Below are positions 35,562 through 45,550 of a DNA stretch of 64,000 bases, in pieces. Origin of the DNA: Nectonema munidae (Eukaryota; Nematomorpha; Nectonematoida; Nectonematidae); the NCBI GenBank assembly GCA_030549495.1, contig JAUIRK010000121.1, positions 851,235-915,234 of the forward strand, written 5' to 3'. Numbering within the stretch: position 1 is the stretch's first letter; the number at the start of each line of letters is the position of its first letter. Made by a program: the position numbers and the translations under genes. A model generated the notes under the pieces. It saw nothing but the letters and a program-made list of their open reading frames with translations, was not told the DNA's origin and did no database searches.

Positions 35562-35832
35562 ATATTCGATATGCAAATTTAATTAAAATATTTTCGCTGG
35601 AAGTATAGTATTTAAATTCACCAATTTTGTAAAAAAAATATAAAGTAGTCTTATAAATTTAGGACTTTAGGTATGCGCTGAATACACTCTATTTTAAAGG
35701 ATTGCTTGAATATTTGGTTTCCCGTGGTATTTTCAGACCACTAATTTTGAAAATTGCAACAAAAAAATTTCGCCCCCCCCCCCAATAATTTTGAGGATGT
35801 GCGCCCCTGGTAGGGTTACGATTTCGGTAAGA

Positions 35833-36045
35833 TCAACAATGAGTGATGAACGTCTCTTTGGCCTTAATAGTACACAGTGATAAAAAGAAAAGCCAGATTA
35901 CAGAAACAATGAACAATTGACATGTTTGGCAAAAATCATTGACGACTCCAATTCCTATTCCAACAATAGTACTAGTAATAAAGAAACCTGAGTAATAATA
36001 TAATGACCGTCGAAAAATCGTTAATCTATATTGCACTTTATTCAT
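35833..36045 (-). other. Hydrophobic open frame, coding status unclear
   Basis: 70 residues with two hydrophobic stretches (YYYSGFFITSTIVGIGIGVV and FIVSVIWLFFLSLC). The first 35 residues recur in the duplicate unit at 36540-36700, but that follows from the DNA duplication and is not evidence for coding. I do not recognise it. Confidence 0.15.
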
Positions 36046-37130
36046 TTTGCATTTTAATTTTTGTATTTTTCTTCTATTTTTTATTTTTCATAAATTTCAG
36101 CAGGGGAGGTGGTGGGCAAATGCAACCTACTACGGATAACAATAGTCTCAAAACATGGCAGTTTAAGAATTCAAGGGCGCACATGCTTAAAATTATTGGA
36201 AGGGAGCAAACTTTTTTATAATTTTTAAAATTTATTTTAAAAGAATTTGTCTGAAACTAAACCGTAAAACAAATTTATACATATACGTTATCTTAATAAT
36301 TTATTAGTAGACTAAATTGTAAATTAAAAAATTCAAAATTATTGGAGTGAATGACCTTTTTACACCTTTAAAATCACATTAAATGAAGAGTGGTATCTAT
36401 ATTTGTGATTCATTCAACATACATGTTGATGTATATGCTTGTATGTTATGTTAAATATAATATTTATAATATATTAAATATATAATATTAATATAAGTAT
36501 AATATATTTTTCGTTTTTTTTTTTGAAATTTTAAAATTTCATTGACGACTCCGATTCCTATTCCAACAATAGTACTAGTAATAAAGAAACCTGAGTAATA
36601 ATATAATGACCGTCGAAAAATCGTTAATCTATATTGCACTTTATTCATTTTGCATTTTAATTTTTGTATTTTTCTTCTATTTTTCATAAATTTCAGCAGG
36701 GGAGGTGGTGGGCAAATGCAACCTACTACGGATAACAATAGTCTCAAAACATGGCAGTTTAAGAATTCAAGGGCGCACATGCTTAAAATTATTGGAAGGG
36801 AGCAAACTTTTTTATAATTTTTAAAATTTATTTTAAAAGAATTTGTCTGAAACTAAACCGTAAAACAAATTTATACATATACGTTATCTTAATAATTTAT
36901 TAGTAGACTAAATTGTAAATTAAAAAATTCAAAATTATTGGAGTGAATGACATTTTTACACCTTTAAAATCACATTAAATGAAGAGTGGTATCTATATTT
37001 GTGATTCATTCAACATACATGTTGATGTATATGCTTGTGTTATGTTAAATATAATATTTATAATATATTAAATATATAATATTAATATAAGTATAATATA
37101 TTTTTCGTTTTTTTTTTTGAAATTTTAAAA
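35937..37130. repeat. Tandem duplication, two units of about 603 bp
   Basis: Unit 1 from ATTGACGACTCCAATTCC at 35938, unit 2 from ATTGACGACTCCGATTCC at 36541. The two differ at only a few bases and by two small deletions. Very recent. The unit holds no clear gene. Confidence 0.9.
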
Positions 37131-37890
37131 AAAATACAAATTTAGTTTATTTTAATAGAATCTCAGTGGGGACAGGGATTGTTTCAGCCGCACCACCCCC
37201 CCCCCCCCCCCCATCTTATATTAATAATTAAATCGCTTGAGATTTAGAGGAATCACGGTCGTCATTCATGAATATTAGCCAAAAAAATAATTTTACAAAT
37301 TTTACGTCAAATAAGATTAATAATCCTTTTAGCACAAAAACTATTCATTTACTTTCAAAATATTTTTTATATTATTTCTGTAAAGAATTAAAAAGCTGAA
37401 TTTTGACTAAGTTAAAAAATGACTTAAAAATCTGCCAACCCTATAATAAATAAAATACTATTTAGCTTTCTCAAGATAAAACTAAATAAACTAAAGGGTA
37501 TTTACTTTGGAGAAAAAAATAAAACATCATTATATTTTAAGCAAGAAAGAGACAATTAATAATATTATTCAAAATTAATGGCTTGTTTTTATTTCTACTA
37601 TGATTTAAATTCATAGCGAATTAAAATTAGTAAACAAGAAAGAAGGGAGAGAAAGCATACAAGACAGCCTTGACGAGACGAAGAACTTGAGCAAAAAAAG
37701 AAAAAATCATTTTAAAAAAAGTCAAGTTGATAGAAAAATTATTTTTATTCAAAAAAATTTTGGATACATCTTTTTCTAAATGAAATTTTAGCATCAGTAT
37801 AAAAGGTAAACTTAATGGCAATTTTTTTAAAAAAAAAAGGCGATTGTGCATCATGCTTTATTACTTAAAAAATCTATTGAAATCCCAACA
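37131..37890. other. No gene seen
   Basis: AT-rich, with a run of about 18 C at 37195-37213 that probably marks a hAT-type element edge. Short frames lack domains. Confidence 0.4.
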
Positions 37891-37894
37891 GTGA

Positions 37895-38400
37895 GTCTCA
37901 ATGGTTGTTAGGGTTTACCTCTCAGCTTAAAAGTTGAAGCTCCTGGGTTCCACAGAGCCCGCGCTACCTATATATTTTTTGGGCAAGTGCCCCCTCCCAG
38001 TTTTATTTTTTGCCCCCCCCCCTCTCTGAAAATTTTCAACTTACCCCAAGTGTCTTAACTTAAGAAAAAATTATAAAAACATATAGCTTTGCAAGTAACT
38101 TTGAGAACATTTATGCCATATATTGGAAAAAAACTGTTTGAAAATGATTGAATGCCTTTATAACAATTTGTTTTCGTAATTTATATAGTACTTCTGATAA
38201 GATAATAAATTTTTTCCATAATGTAAATTTTTATTGCACCTTAACAGACCCCCCCCCCCCCCCTAATAATTTTTTTGCGCGGGTACTGGTTCGATCCCCA
38301 AGGCTCCCAACTCTTAAAAACAAATTCACAAAAACGGTGATTAACCATCTTAACATAATGCGAGCACATAGCCTTACGGCTGAAAGTGCTTTGATATCTC
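37895..38400 (+). repeat. SINE (second tRNA-derived family), split by a MITE
   Basis: The head ATGGTTGTTAGGGTTTACCT lies at 37900-37925 (A-box side), and the B box begins GGGTTC at 37945 and resumes GTTCGATCCCC at 38289. The break is a 336-bp hAT MITE. The body then reads to the ATGCGAGCACATAGCC tail. Relatives lie at 4170 and 11735. Confidence 0.6.
37953..38288. mobile_element. hAT MITE inside the SINE
   Basis: 336 bp with tips CAGAGCCCGCGC and the complement of CAGTACCCGCGC. C runs lie near both ends. Flanks gggttcca and gttcgatc do not form an exact 8-bp duplication, but the interrupted B box makes the insertion clear. Confidence 0.7.
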
Positions 38401-38404
38401 AAAC

Positions 38405-39594
38405 CAGTGGCGTAAGAAAGCTAAAAAAACTGGGGGGTATAATAAAATTATATTGAAGTTTTTTAAGCAAAATTTTTTTGTACAATAGTAAGTCTTTAAA
38501 TTTAAGAAATTTATTATATTTAAAATGAAAAAGAGGAAAAACTACATTTTATATAATAAAAAAAACAATTGCACAAATAGACATAAAAATATACTAAAAA
38601 CCAAAAGTATCACGCTTTTTTTCATTTGATTTAGCAAACTGATCAGCAAGTAATTCAATAGATACTTCATCAAGAAGCCCTTGGTGTATGTTACAAACAG
38701 CAACAGAGTTAAGTCTTGCTTGACTCATAGTGTTTCTAAGCCACGTTTTTAATCTTCTGAGAGCACTAAAACTGCGTTCACATTGGCTCGAAGAAACAGG
38801 GCATACGAGCAAAAGTTTGATCAACATAAAAACTTGAGGAAAGAGCATACGAACTTATTCATTCATGTTTAGATAATTTTTTCTTGCCTCTTCAAGATTA
38901 TTTGAGTTTGTCTTTCGTTTAAACATTGCAAGCTCTATTTTTAAAGTTTCCAAATGTATTTCTGGATATTGACTTAAAACTTCATAATTTGATATTTTTC
39001 CTGAACTTAAAGTGTTCTCAAGAATTTTGTATATAAAAAGATCAGGCTTGCAAGTATCATACATTTCTTTCATTTTCAAAATTATTGAATCTAAAAAGCT
39101 GAAATATTGTTGCTTATAATATTAATATCCTTCGAATCTTCACTTAATAAATCAATTTCCTTCTTTATTTTCCGTCTGACATTTAACGGTTCTAACTGAA
39201 ATTTTCTAATTTCTTTGGCTGAATTTTCGTATATGATGTCAAACTCATTATCGAATTTCCATGAAGAAATTTGGTCAATTATAATTTTAACATCTTGAAG
39301 AGTATCTGTGGAAAAAAATATATTAGCATAGACACACATCTAAGCATATCACATGATTTAAACTTTCACAAACAGATATAGTTATATATTAGTGTGCATG
39401 TTAGTCTTTGACTCTTTGAATCAGGTGTTAAGTATACGGTAAAAAATATTCACTGATATTACATATGATATTAAGTTTTTAATTACTATATATAAAATTA
39501 CCTACGCTAAACCTGGGGGGGGGGGGATAATTTGCATTATTTTCCAAGGTGGAGGGGATACATCCCTCCTATCCCCATGGTTCCTACGCTATTG
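38405..39594 (-). mobile_element. hAT derivative keeping the transposase C-terminus
   Basis: 1,190 bp with tips CAGTGGCGTAAGAAAG and the complement of CAATAGCGTAGGAAC, flanked by an exact 8-bp tctcaaac (38397-38404, 39595-39602). A run of G lies at 39515-39526. It holds only the last part of a hAT transposase, so it is an internally deleted, non-autonomous copy. Confidence 0.88.
38594..39339 (-). pseudogene. hAT transposase C-terminal part
   Basis: Three consecutive minus-strand frames (39339-39091, 39079-38855, 38848-38594). The last contains PVSSSQCERSFSALRRLKTW, then LRNTMSQARLNSVAVCNIHQ, the C-terminal hAT dimerisation domain (CERSFS and LRNTMSQ motifs). The N-terminal zinc finger and most of the catalytic region are absent. 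Relatives are the ZMYM1/ZNF862-like group of hAT elements. Confidence 0.8.
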
Positions 39595-39898
39595 TCTCAA
39601 ACCAACCAACCAACCACTCCCATTAGTAAATCTAATATGTTAATATTTAATTATAGTTAAATATTATTATAGTTTTAACATTAATATGTTAAATTTTAAT
39701 TATAGTGCAATTTTTCCTAGTTTTCTGATTATATTTATTTTTTTAAGAAATGTATTTTATATTATTAAATAATTTTTTTATTTAATAAATAATTAATATA
39801 TTATTCAGCTGAACGCAATTGAGCGCCCTTTTTAGAACAAATTATCTTTAAATAATAAATTTTTCCATGGCATAAAGACTCGATCTTCGGTGTGTAAT

Positions 39899-40025
39899 TT
39901 TGGTTAGGTACTGGGTTTCGATAACTCATGGTCTTGGGTTCGATCCAGCATCAAGCCTTCTTTCTCATACTTCTGTACAAAATGCGCAATTAAGCCTTCT
40001 CGATAAAAACACCCTGCGGTACCCT
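39899..40025 (+). repeat. tRNA-derived SINE
   Basis: A-box-side GGTTAGGTACTGGGTTTCG, B box GGTTCGATCC, the TCTCATACTTCTGTAC body and CTTCTCGATAAAAACACC tail ending in GGTACC. It directly follows the hAT element and a CCAACCAACCAA run. Confidence 0.65.
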
Positions 40026-40089
40026 AAAGAATTATAAAATACCAGCCGGTGCCGTGGTCGTTTCTCGCTTCCCTCTAGACATAGGATCA

Positions 40090-40360
40090 TTGGTAGTGTG
40101 TATTTTTTATATGGTCTGACGAGTTACTAATGGTATTATACGATGTGGTGGTGAGTTATTTGTTTTTAGCATAGTTGTATCTTTTCTGTGTATTTTTGCT
40201 CATTACACCATATAAAAATACACACAAAACATAAATAATATCAACCAATCCGAATTCAAGCGACACACAATTAGAGATAAATGAACTCATCACACCATAC
40301 AAAAATACACAAAACATAAATAAATAATTTCAACCAATCAGAATGCTTCCAGCGACAGAC
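40090..40360. repeat. Inverted repeat and two 90-bp direct repeats
   Basis: GTGTGTATTTTTTATATGGT at 40096-40115 pairs with ACCATATAAAAATACACAC at 40207-40225. From 40203 two direct units of about 90 bp follow (ACACCATATAAAAATACACA; AACCAATCC/AACCAATCA; AGCGACACAC). May be the edge of a small foldback element. Confidence 0.6.
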
Positions 40361-40419
40361 ACACACATACACTTATTTATTATTATAAATATAAATACAA
40401 GAATGAGGTTCTCAACAGC

Positions 40420-42100
40420 TAACTTAATTTTTGTTAACATTATATATATCCACTTTATATATCGTTATTTTTATTAACTCATATATTGTCATCCAAATAT
40501 TTTTCCAGGTGTTCCTTTTTTTATTATGAATAAAGGGAATTATTTTCAACATTGTGAAAAGATTTGATAATGCCAAGATCCCTTGAGTAGATATTTTGCT
40601 TGGCCGTAAATTTAGAAAGAGAAAGAGATAAGACTGGTTCGCTTTTTGGATTGCTTCTCAGCATAAAAAGGGGGTAATTTTGGTTTTATAAGTGTCTGGC
40701 CTGAGAGAAGAGTTTTATTCCAGAAAACTAAAAAAAAATTTATAACTGAAGTTTAATGTTTAATTTTTTGAATGAAATGCTGTGCAAATTAAAAAAATGC
40801 ATATCTAAACTTTTAAAATTTTTAAACTAGTTAAATTTTTGTGGAAAAATTAAAACAACTAATTAAAATTATACATATTACTTTTTTCCTAAGTAATATA
40901 TATAAGATAATATTTTTAGATGTGCGTCAATTTCTTTCTTTGTAGGTTCCACTATATTATGCTAAAAATAGCATATGAAATATAATTTAATTCTCATTTT
41001 TATGTAATATTAGTTGAGAAAGTTATGGTTTTACACTTTGTTAATTGGTTTAAAATGTTGATCTTAGCTCTGTTTGTGTTGTTTATTTTTATTTGAAGAA
41101 TTGGGGGAGGGAGGGGGTAATATATGTAATGGTTAAAATAACTCTTTCACGTATATGAATGCCTTATGAGTGTGACTTAATTATGTGGAGAGTGAGCAAA
41201 GTTAGTTTTTCAATTTTTTTTACCTAATTTGATAAAGTGAAGAAGGTTGGTTTTGAAAAAAATTATTTAAAATAATTGTGACGGTTTAGGACTTGATTAA
41301 TGGGAATATACATAGTACAATTTATTATCAAAATAAAATAATTAGCTACAATGTAATAAGATAAATTAAAAATTAAATATTTTTCCTTTCGTAGTCTAAA
41401 AAGTAAAATGATTCTATTTATTTCTTCAAAGGAAATTAGATAAAATGTTTTTTTATTTATAAGCTATAAAGTATTTTTGGGTTTTTAAAGGAAATATATT
41501 TTTATTTTACAAGTTCTCAAATCTTTGACTAAATCTAATTTGATACGTATCAACGCTGGAAACTCGATCGCAATTCTGGTTCATTCCCATTTAAATCGAT
41601 GTCTTTATTTTATAATATGCTGTACTTTTATTGGAGCGAATACCTTTACTTGTCTATATGTATTATTTTTATCTCATTGTAATATAGATGCATTAATTAG
41701 TATATTTAGTTAGAGATGGATTTACCAAACAAAATCTGATTTTAAATTATTTACGAAATAAAGAATCTAAATTCCTAAATATAAATAATACTTATTAGCT
41801 ATACTTTTTTTATACCTTTACTAGGTATAAAAAATCTTAATTCTGTAAATGAATTTAAATATACCAAAATTTTCAAGTTACTTAATTCAAAATACAAATC
41901 GTATGAATCATCCTTTATTTCAAATATCAAAATCCTACCCGGGTCGGATTTAGCCCTCTAGAGTCTCAAAGCATTTTAAACGTTGGTGTTCTATATATGT
42001 GTAATCAAATAATAAAATAATGAACCACACAATGCTTGATTCATTAAAATTAAGCAAAACTCACAGTAAAAAAGAAGACAACGGTTTTATTATACTTTCA
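40420..42100. other. AT-rich stretch without recognised features
   Basis: No domain-bearing frame, no paired repeat ends. A short GGGGGAGGGAGGGGG run at 41104-41118 is the only notable point. Confidence 0.45.
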
Positions 42101-42127
42101 CTTACATTTGAAAAGTTTCCTGCTTTT

Positions 42128-42382
42128 TTAACTGTAAATTCTGATTAAATCCTCAAAATTGATTTTACATAGCACATCTGCCTCTATACTTAAAATAGAT
42201 AAGGCATCCATCCTGCCTTGTTTAATAGTAGTTGTAAGAGAATTTTTAATATGCTCCAACTCAGAAAATGAACGTTCAGCTGAACATTTTGTAACCACTA
42301 CATTTAGAAAGGCGCGTTTAATGTTAATTTCTAGAAGTGTTTTATAAAGTTTATAAATCTGGTTTTTACATTTTTGTTTCAT
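42128..42382 (-). pseudogene. hAT transposase C-terminal fragment
   Basis: 84 residues including CSAERSFSELEHIKNSL, then IKQGRMDALSILSIEADVL, the hAT dimerisation domain. Different in sequence from those at 38.6 and 42.9 kb, so a third hAT lineage. Its inverted ends were not found. Confidence 0.75.
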
Positions 42383-42616
42383 TAAATTTACGAAATGAAT
42401 GAAACCGCTAAAGCTTAGCGCAGAAATTACTGTTAAAATCCTTTAGGTCAGCATCAAACAACATTTTACAGCGCTGACAATATCTTCCAACGTTAACAGA
42501 TGAATTTACATTATGTTGTAGTCCGGGTTATGGAGTCGGAAAAATATTTTGCCACTCCGACTCCACTTATTTATAATTTTTCGACTCCGACTCCACTTTA
42601 AACGTATGATGACATG

Positions 42617-44031
42617 CAGGGCCCGCGCTAACCAAAATGGGGGGGGGGGGGGGGGGGCTCAAACTTTCTAGTGTGTTGAATATACACTTAAAGTTTTTTT
42701 TCAAAAAAAGCTTTTATCAATGTGACAAAAAATAGATATAGAAAATCATTTGAAAACTATCTTTGAGAAACAAAAATTAAAGAATCATTTTATTAAAAAA
42801 TTGTGAATAAGTTAATATTCCATGTTCAAACAGTTAACGTTAGTCTTCTTGGTTTTTTGTTAAAATTCTTTAGGAAATCATCAAATGTAACTTTCTTGGT
42901 GAGTTTTTTCCCTTGAGAAAGAATTATCAAGTTTTCTTTTCTTTCACTCAGCATCGACTGTCGTGAAGAAGTGAAAACTCTTTTAAGTGTTAAAAACTTC
43001 TTTCACACGACGCTGTGCTGATGCCTATTGTTAAAGCAGCTTAAAAAATATACTGTAAAGTAAATAATATTTTAGTAAAAATATCATAATTACCAATATA
43101 CAAAGAAAAGATCTAATTACAGGCGGACTTGATGGGATATAATTCCTTTAAAATATCAGAAATTTCTATTCCTGGTGGTAAGTTCTTTCTCTCCAAAAAA
43201 GTTCTTATAACCTAGTTATGTCAAATATTAAAAACGATTATTATAGAAAACGTATTATTCAAATGATAGATTACTAAGCACTGAGAAGATAAAATATTTT
43301 CGTCAGTCTTTATTTCAACAAGAGTGCATAGTGGTTTGATTTTCTCATACATAAGAAAATGTTCTTTTGAACTAGGCATAAGGCAGTTAATAGCATTTAT
43401 AATAGAAATGTTTTGATCTGCAAATCTGAAAAATTCCAAAACTCATTAAGCAAAATGTTAATATATCATTTTTTACCTTTTTGAAATTTTCTGTATTACT
43501 GAATCAATGCATTCATAATATATTTTTCTAATTTTTGCAATTTCTGAATTATTATCATCAGAATTAGGCTTCATGGATGAATCAACTTCAAAATCACTCA
43601 ATCTTCGAGGGAAACTTTTTTTCTTTGACTTCTAGTGTCTTCTGAGTACATATTTGAAATTTCTACAAATTTTTTAAACGTCTGTATTGGAAGGAGTTAG
43701 GAAATAAGATAAGAGGATCTGAGGAAGAACAGTGTGGGATTAATTGAGGAAAACTTGATGGAAAAGGAATTGAAAGGAAAAGGAAGCCATTTTAGGAAGG
43801 ACTAAGCTTTAATTAAATAACACTTGGATTGGATTGGATTGGAATATCTAAGCACTTGCCAACTTTGTTGATATGCTTGCTTGATTGCTGGATGTTTATA
43901 TTAAAAACAATGGAACAAAATTGTCTATTTTAGAGTGACTTGAGATTGATAAGAGGGGGGGGGGAGCTCACATTTAAGGAGAGGGGGGGGGGGGCTCAAG
44001 CCCCCAATTTTAATAGGATGCGCGTGCCCTG
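42617..44031 (-). mobile_element. hAT derivative with decayed transposase
   Basis: 1,415 bp, tips CAGGGCCCGCGC and the complement of CAGGGCACGCGC, flanked by an exact atgacatg (42609-42616, 44032-44039). G runs lie near both ends (about 42640-42657, 43956-43964, 43984-43994). Confidence 0.87.
42840..43640 (-). pseudogene. hAT transposase remnant
   Basis: Minus-strand pieces: IINAINCLMPSSKEHFLMYE (within 43221-43439) from the central hAT region, then LTIGISTASCERSF, and after frame changes QSMLSERKENLIIL, near 42900-43050, the dimerisation domain. Several stops and frame changes. Inactive. Confidence 0.7.
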
Positions 44032-44837
44032 ATGACATGTACCATATTTCAAGGTCGTTTATGAATTCTGGTTTTAGATGGTCATTAAAAGATGTCCTGG
44101 ATCTTACATGCTTCTGCTTTATATTGCAACGCAAAATGTTTAATCTATTTTCTTCAACATAATTTATTAAAATGTTTTATTAGTTTGTATTTGTGATTTA
44201 GTGTCTTTTCAAGAAGATTTTCAAAGTATCGTCTATAATTTTTTATCTAAGCCAAAACAATAGCATTCAAAAACTAAATTAATCCTAAATAATTTGTTTT
44301 AAAATGTTTTCTAAAAACTTTCTACTTAAACTGAGCTTTGTTCCTTTACAAGTTATTTGTATAATAAAAAAGTTTTTATTCAATTTTTCTGCCTTTTTCT
44401 ATTAGTTGCAAAAAGACAACCAGGCACATTACAGGAATTGATGAAAGGATATTTGATTCATAGAGAAAACAAATAACTGAAGGTTAGATATTTTTGTGAG
44501 TGAATGTAGTCAAAGGCAAAGAGTCTACTAGACACCCTGCGATGTTTATATGAAAACATGTGATTGATTCAGGAGCAAGGGTATAAAATGAAATTATAAT
44601 TGTGCAAACAAAAAATTAAGATCGTATTATTTCATTTTACTCAGCATCATTCAAAAATAGTTTAAAAGCTAAATTGATACAAGCCACAAAAAGTAAAATA
44701 ACTTTGAACATTTAGCAATGGTTTGCCTTTTATAATAAATTTTAAGGAAAAAAAGTCTATCAGAAAAAGTTATAGAGCTTCAACAAAAACTAAAAAAATT
44801 TTGGGCATAACTTAAGTTTTTTGAAAACTAATTTGAC

Positions 44838-45010
44838 GTACCCCCCTACAGCATACTCTATGGGTGGCATGGCAGGTTGGTTGAGATGATGGACTTTGCA
44901 TGGAAGCCTCTGGATTCGATTCCTCATCGATACTAATTTGTTAATAGTTTGACATAAGCGGTACATCAGTGCCTTGTCAATGAAAATACACCCGCTGCAC
45001 CTTACCTTTT
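44838..45010 (+). repeat. tRNA-like SINE segment in copy C
   Basis: Plus-strand head GGCAGGTTGGTTGAGATGATGG, B box GGATTCGATTCC, then the GTTTGACATAAGCGG body and CTTGTCAATGAAAATACACC tail, as in copies A and B. Confidence 0.7.
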
Positions 45011-45232
45011 ACTCAAAATTGAAAAATTTGCTACATAATTAACATAAGAGAGAAAGGAAAGAAAATAAACTAATAAAGCAATTTTCACTATTTTAAAATG
45101 GAACCGTCTGTTCTCAGAATAATTTCAAAATAATAGGAGGCATAAAGAATTAGTTTATTTAATATTTTTATAAAAGCAAAAGCCAACATTTAAGTTGCTA
45201 GCCCTTTTAATTAAAAAATTATTTTAACTAAC

Positions 45233-45550
45233 GGTCGATAGACATTTCGCCCCAAAGACAATTTGCCCCCTGGACAAATTGTCTCATGGGCTATTTGTTT
45301 CATCCATCTTGCTTATTAAATTTGTAAAATTATTAAAAAATTTTATATTCTTGTTTATTTTATCTCTATTATTATTTCAAATTAATCATTTTATCTCTTA
45401 ATTTTTTAGAATTGTCCATGAGACAAAATATCTTATGAAAATAACGGGGCGAATTGTCCATGAAACAAAATGTCTTATGAAAATAATGGTGCGAATTGTC
45501 CATGGGACGAACTGTCTTATGAAAATAATGGGGCGAAATCTCCGAGGACC
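45233..45550. mobile_element. TTCGCCCC-type MITE in copy C
   Basis: 318 bp, tips GGTCGATAGACATTTCGCCC and the complement of GGTCCTCGGAGATTTCGCCC, flanked by taactaac and aaactaac, an 8-bp duplication with one difference. Related to 33851-34183. Same site as in copy B, so inserted before the copies separated. Confidence 0.75.

Larger units (their letters stand above)
32760..35815 (+). repeat. Long repeat family, copy B
   Basis: Collinear with copy A from CTATAAGTAAGAGTTGCTGC to GAGGATGTGCGCCCCTG, where the outermost bases read as an inverted CAGGGGCGCACATCCTC terminus. It carries three insertions described separately: a hAT MITE (33133-33341), a GGTCCTCGGACATT element (33851-34183) and a MULE-type MITE (35001-35561). 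Confidence 0.65.
42528..44400. repeat. GGAGTCGG-type element interrupted by a hAT
   Basis: Left edge CGGGTTATGGAGTCGG at about 42529, then ACTCCGACTCC blocks. After the hAT at 42617-44031 the sequence resumes and matches the reverse complement of 32240-32350. The right boundary is not clear. Confidence 0.5.

Noticed and set aside
35833-36780. Membrane-protein gene
   Set aside because: The repeated hydrophobic frame is explained by the 603-bp DNA duplication; no family, no acceptor-like site and no conservation evidence.
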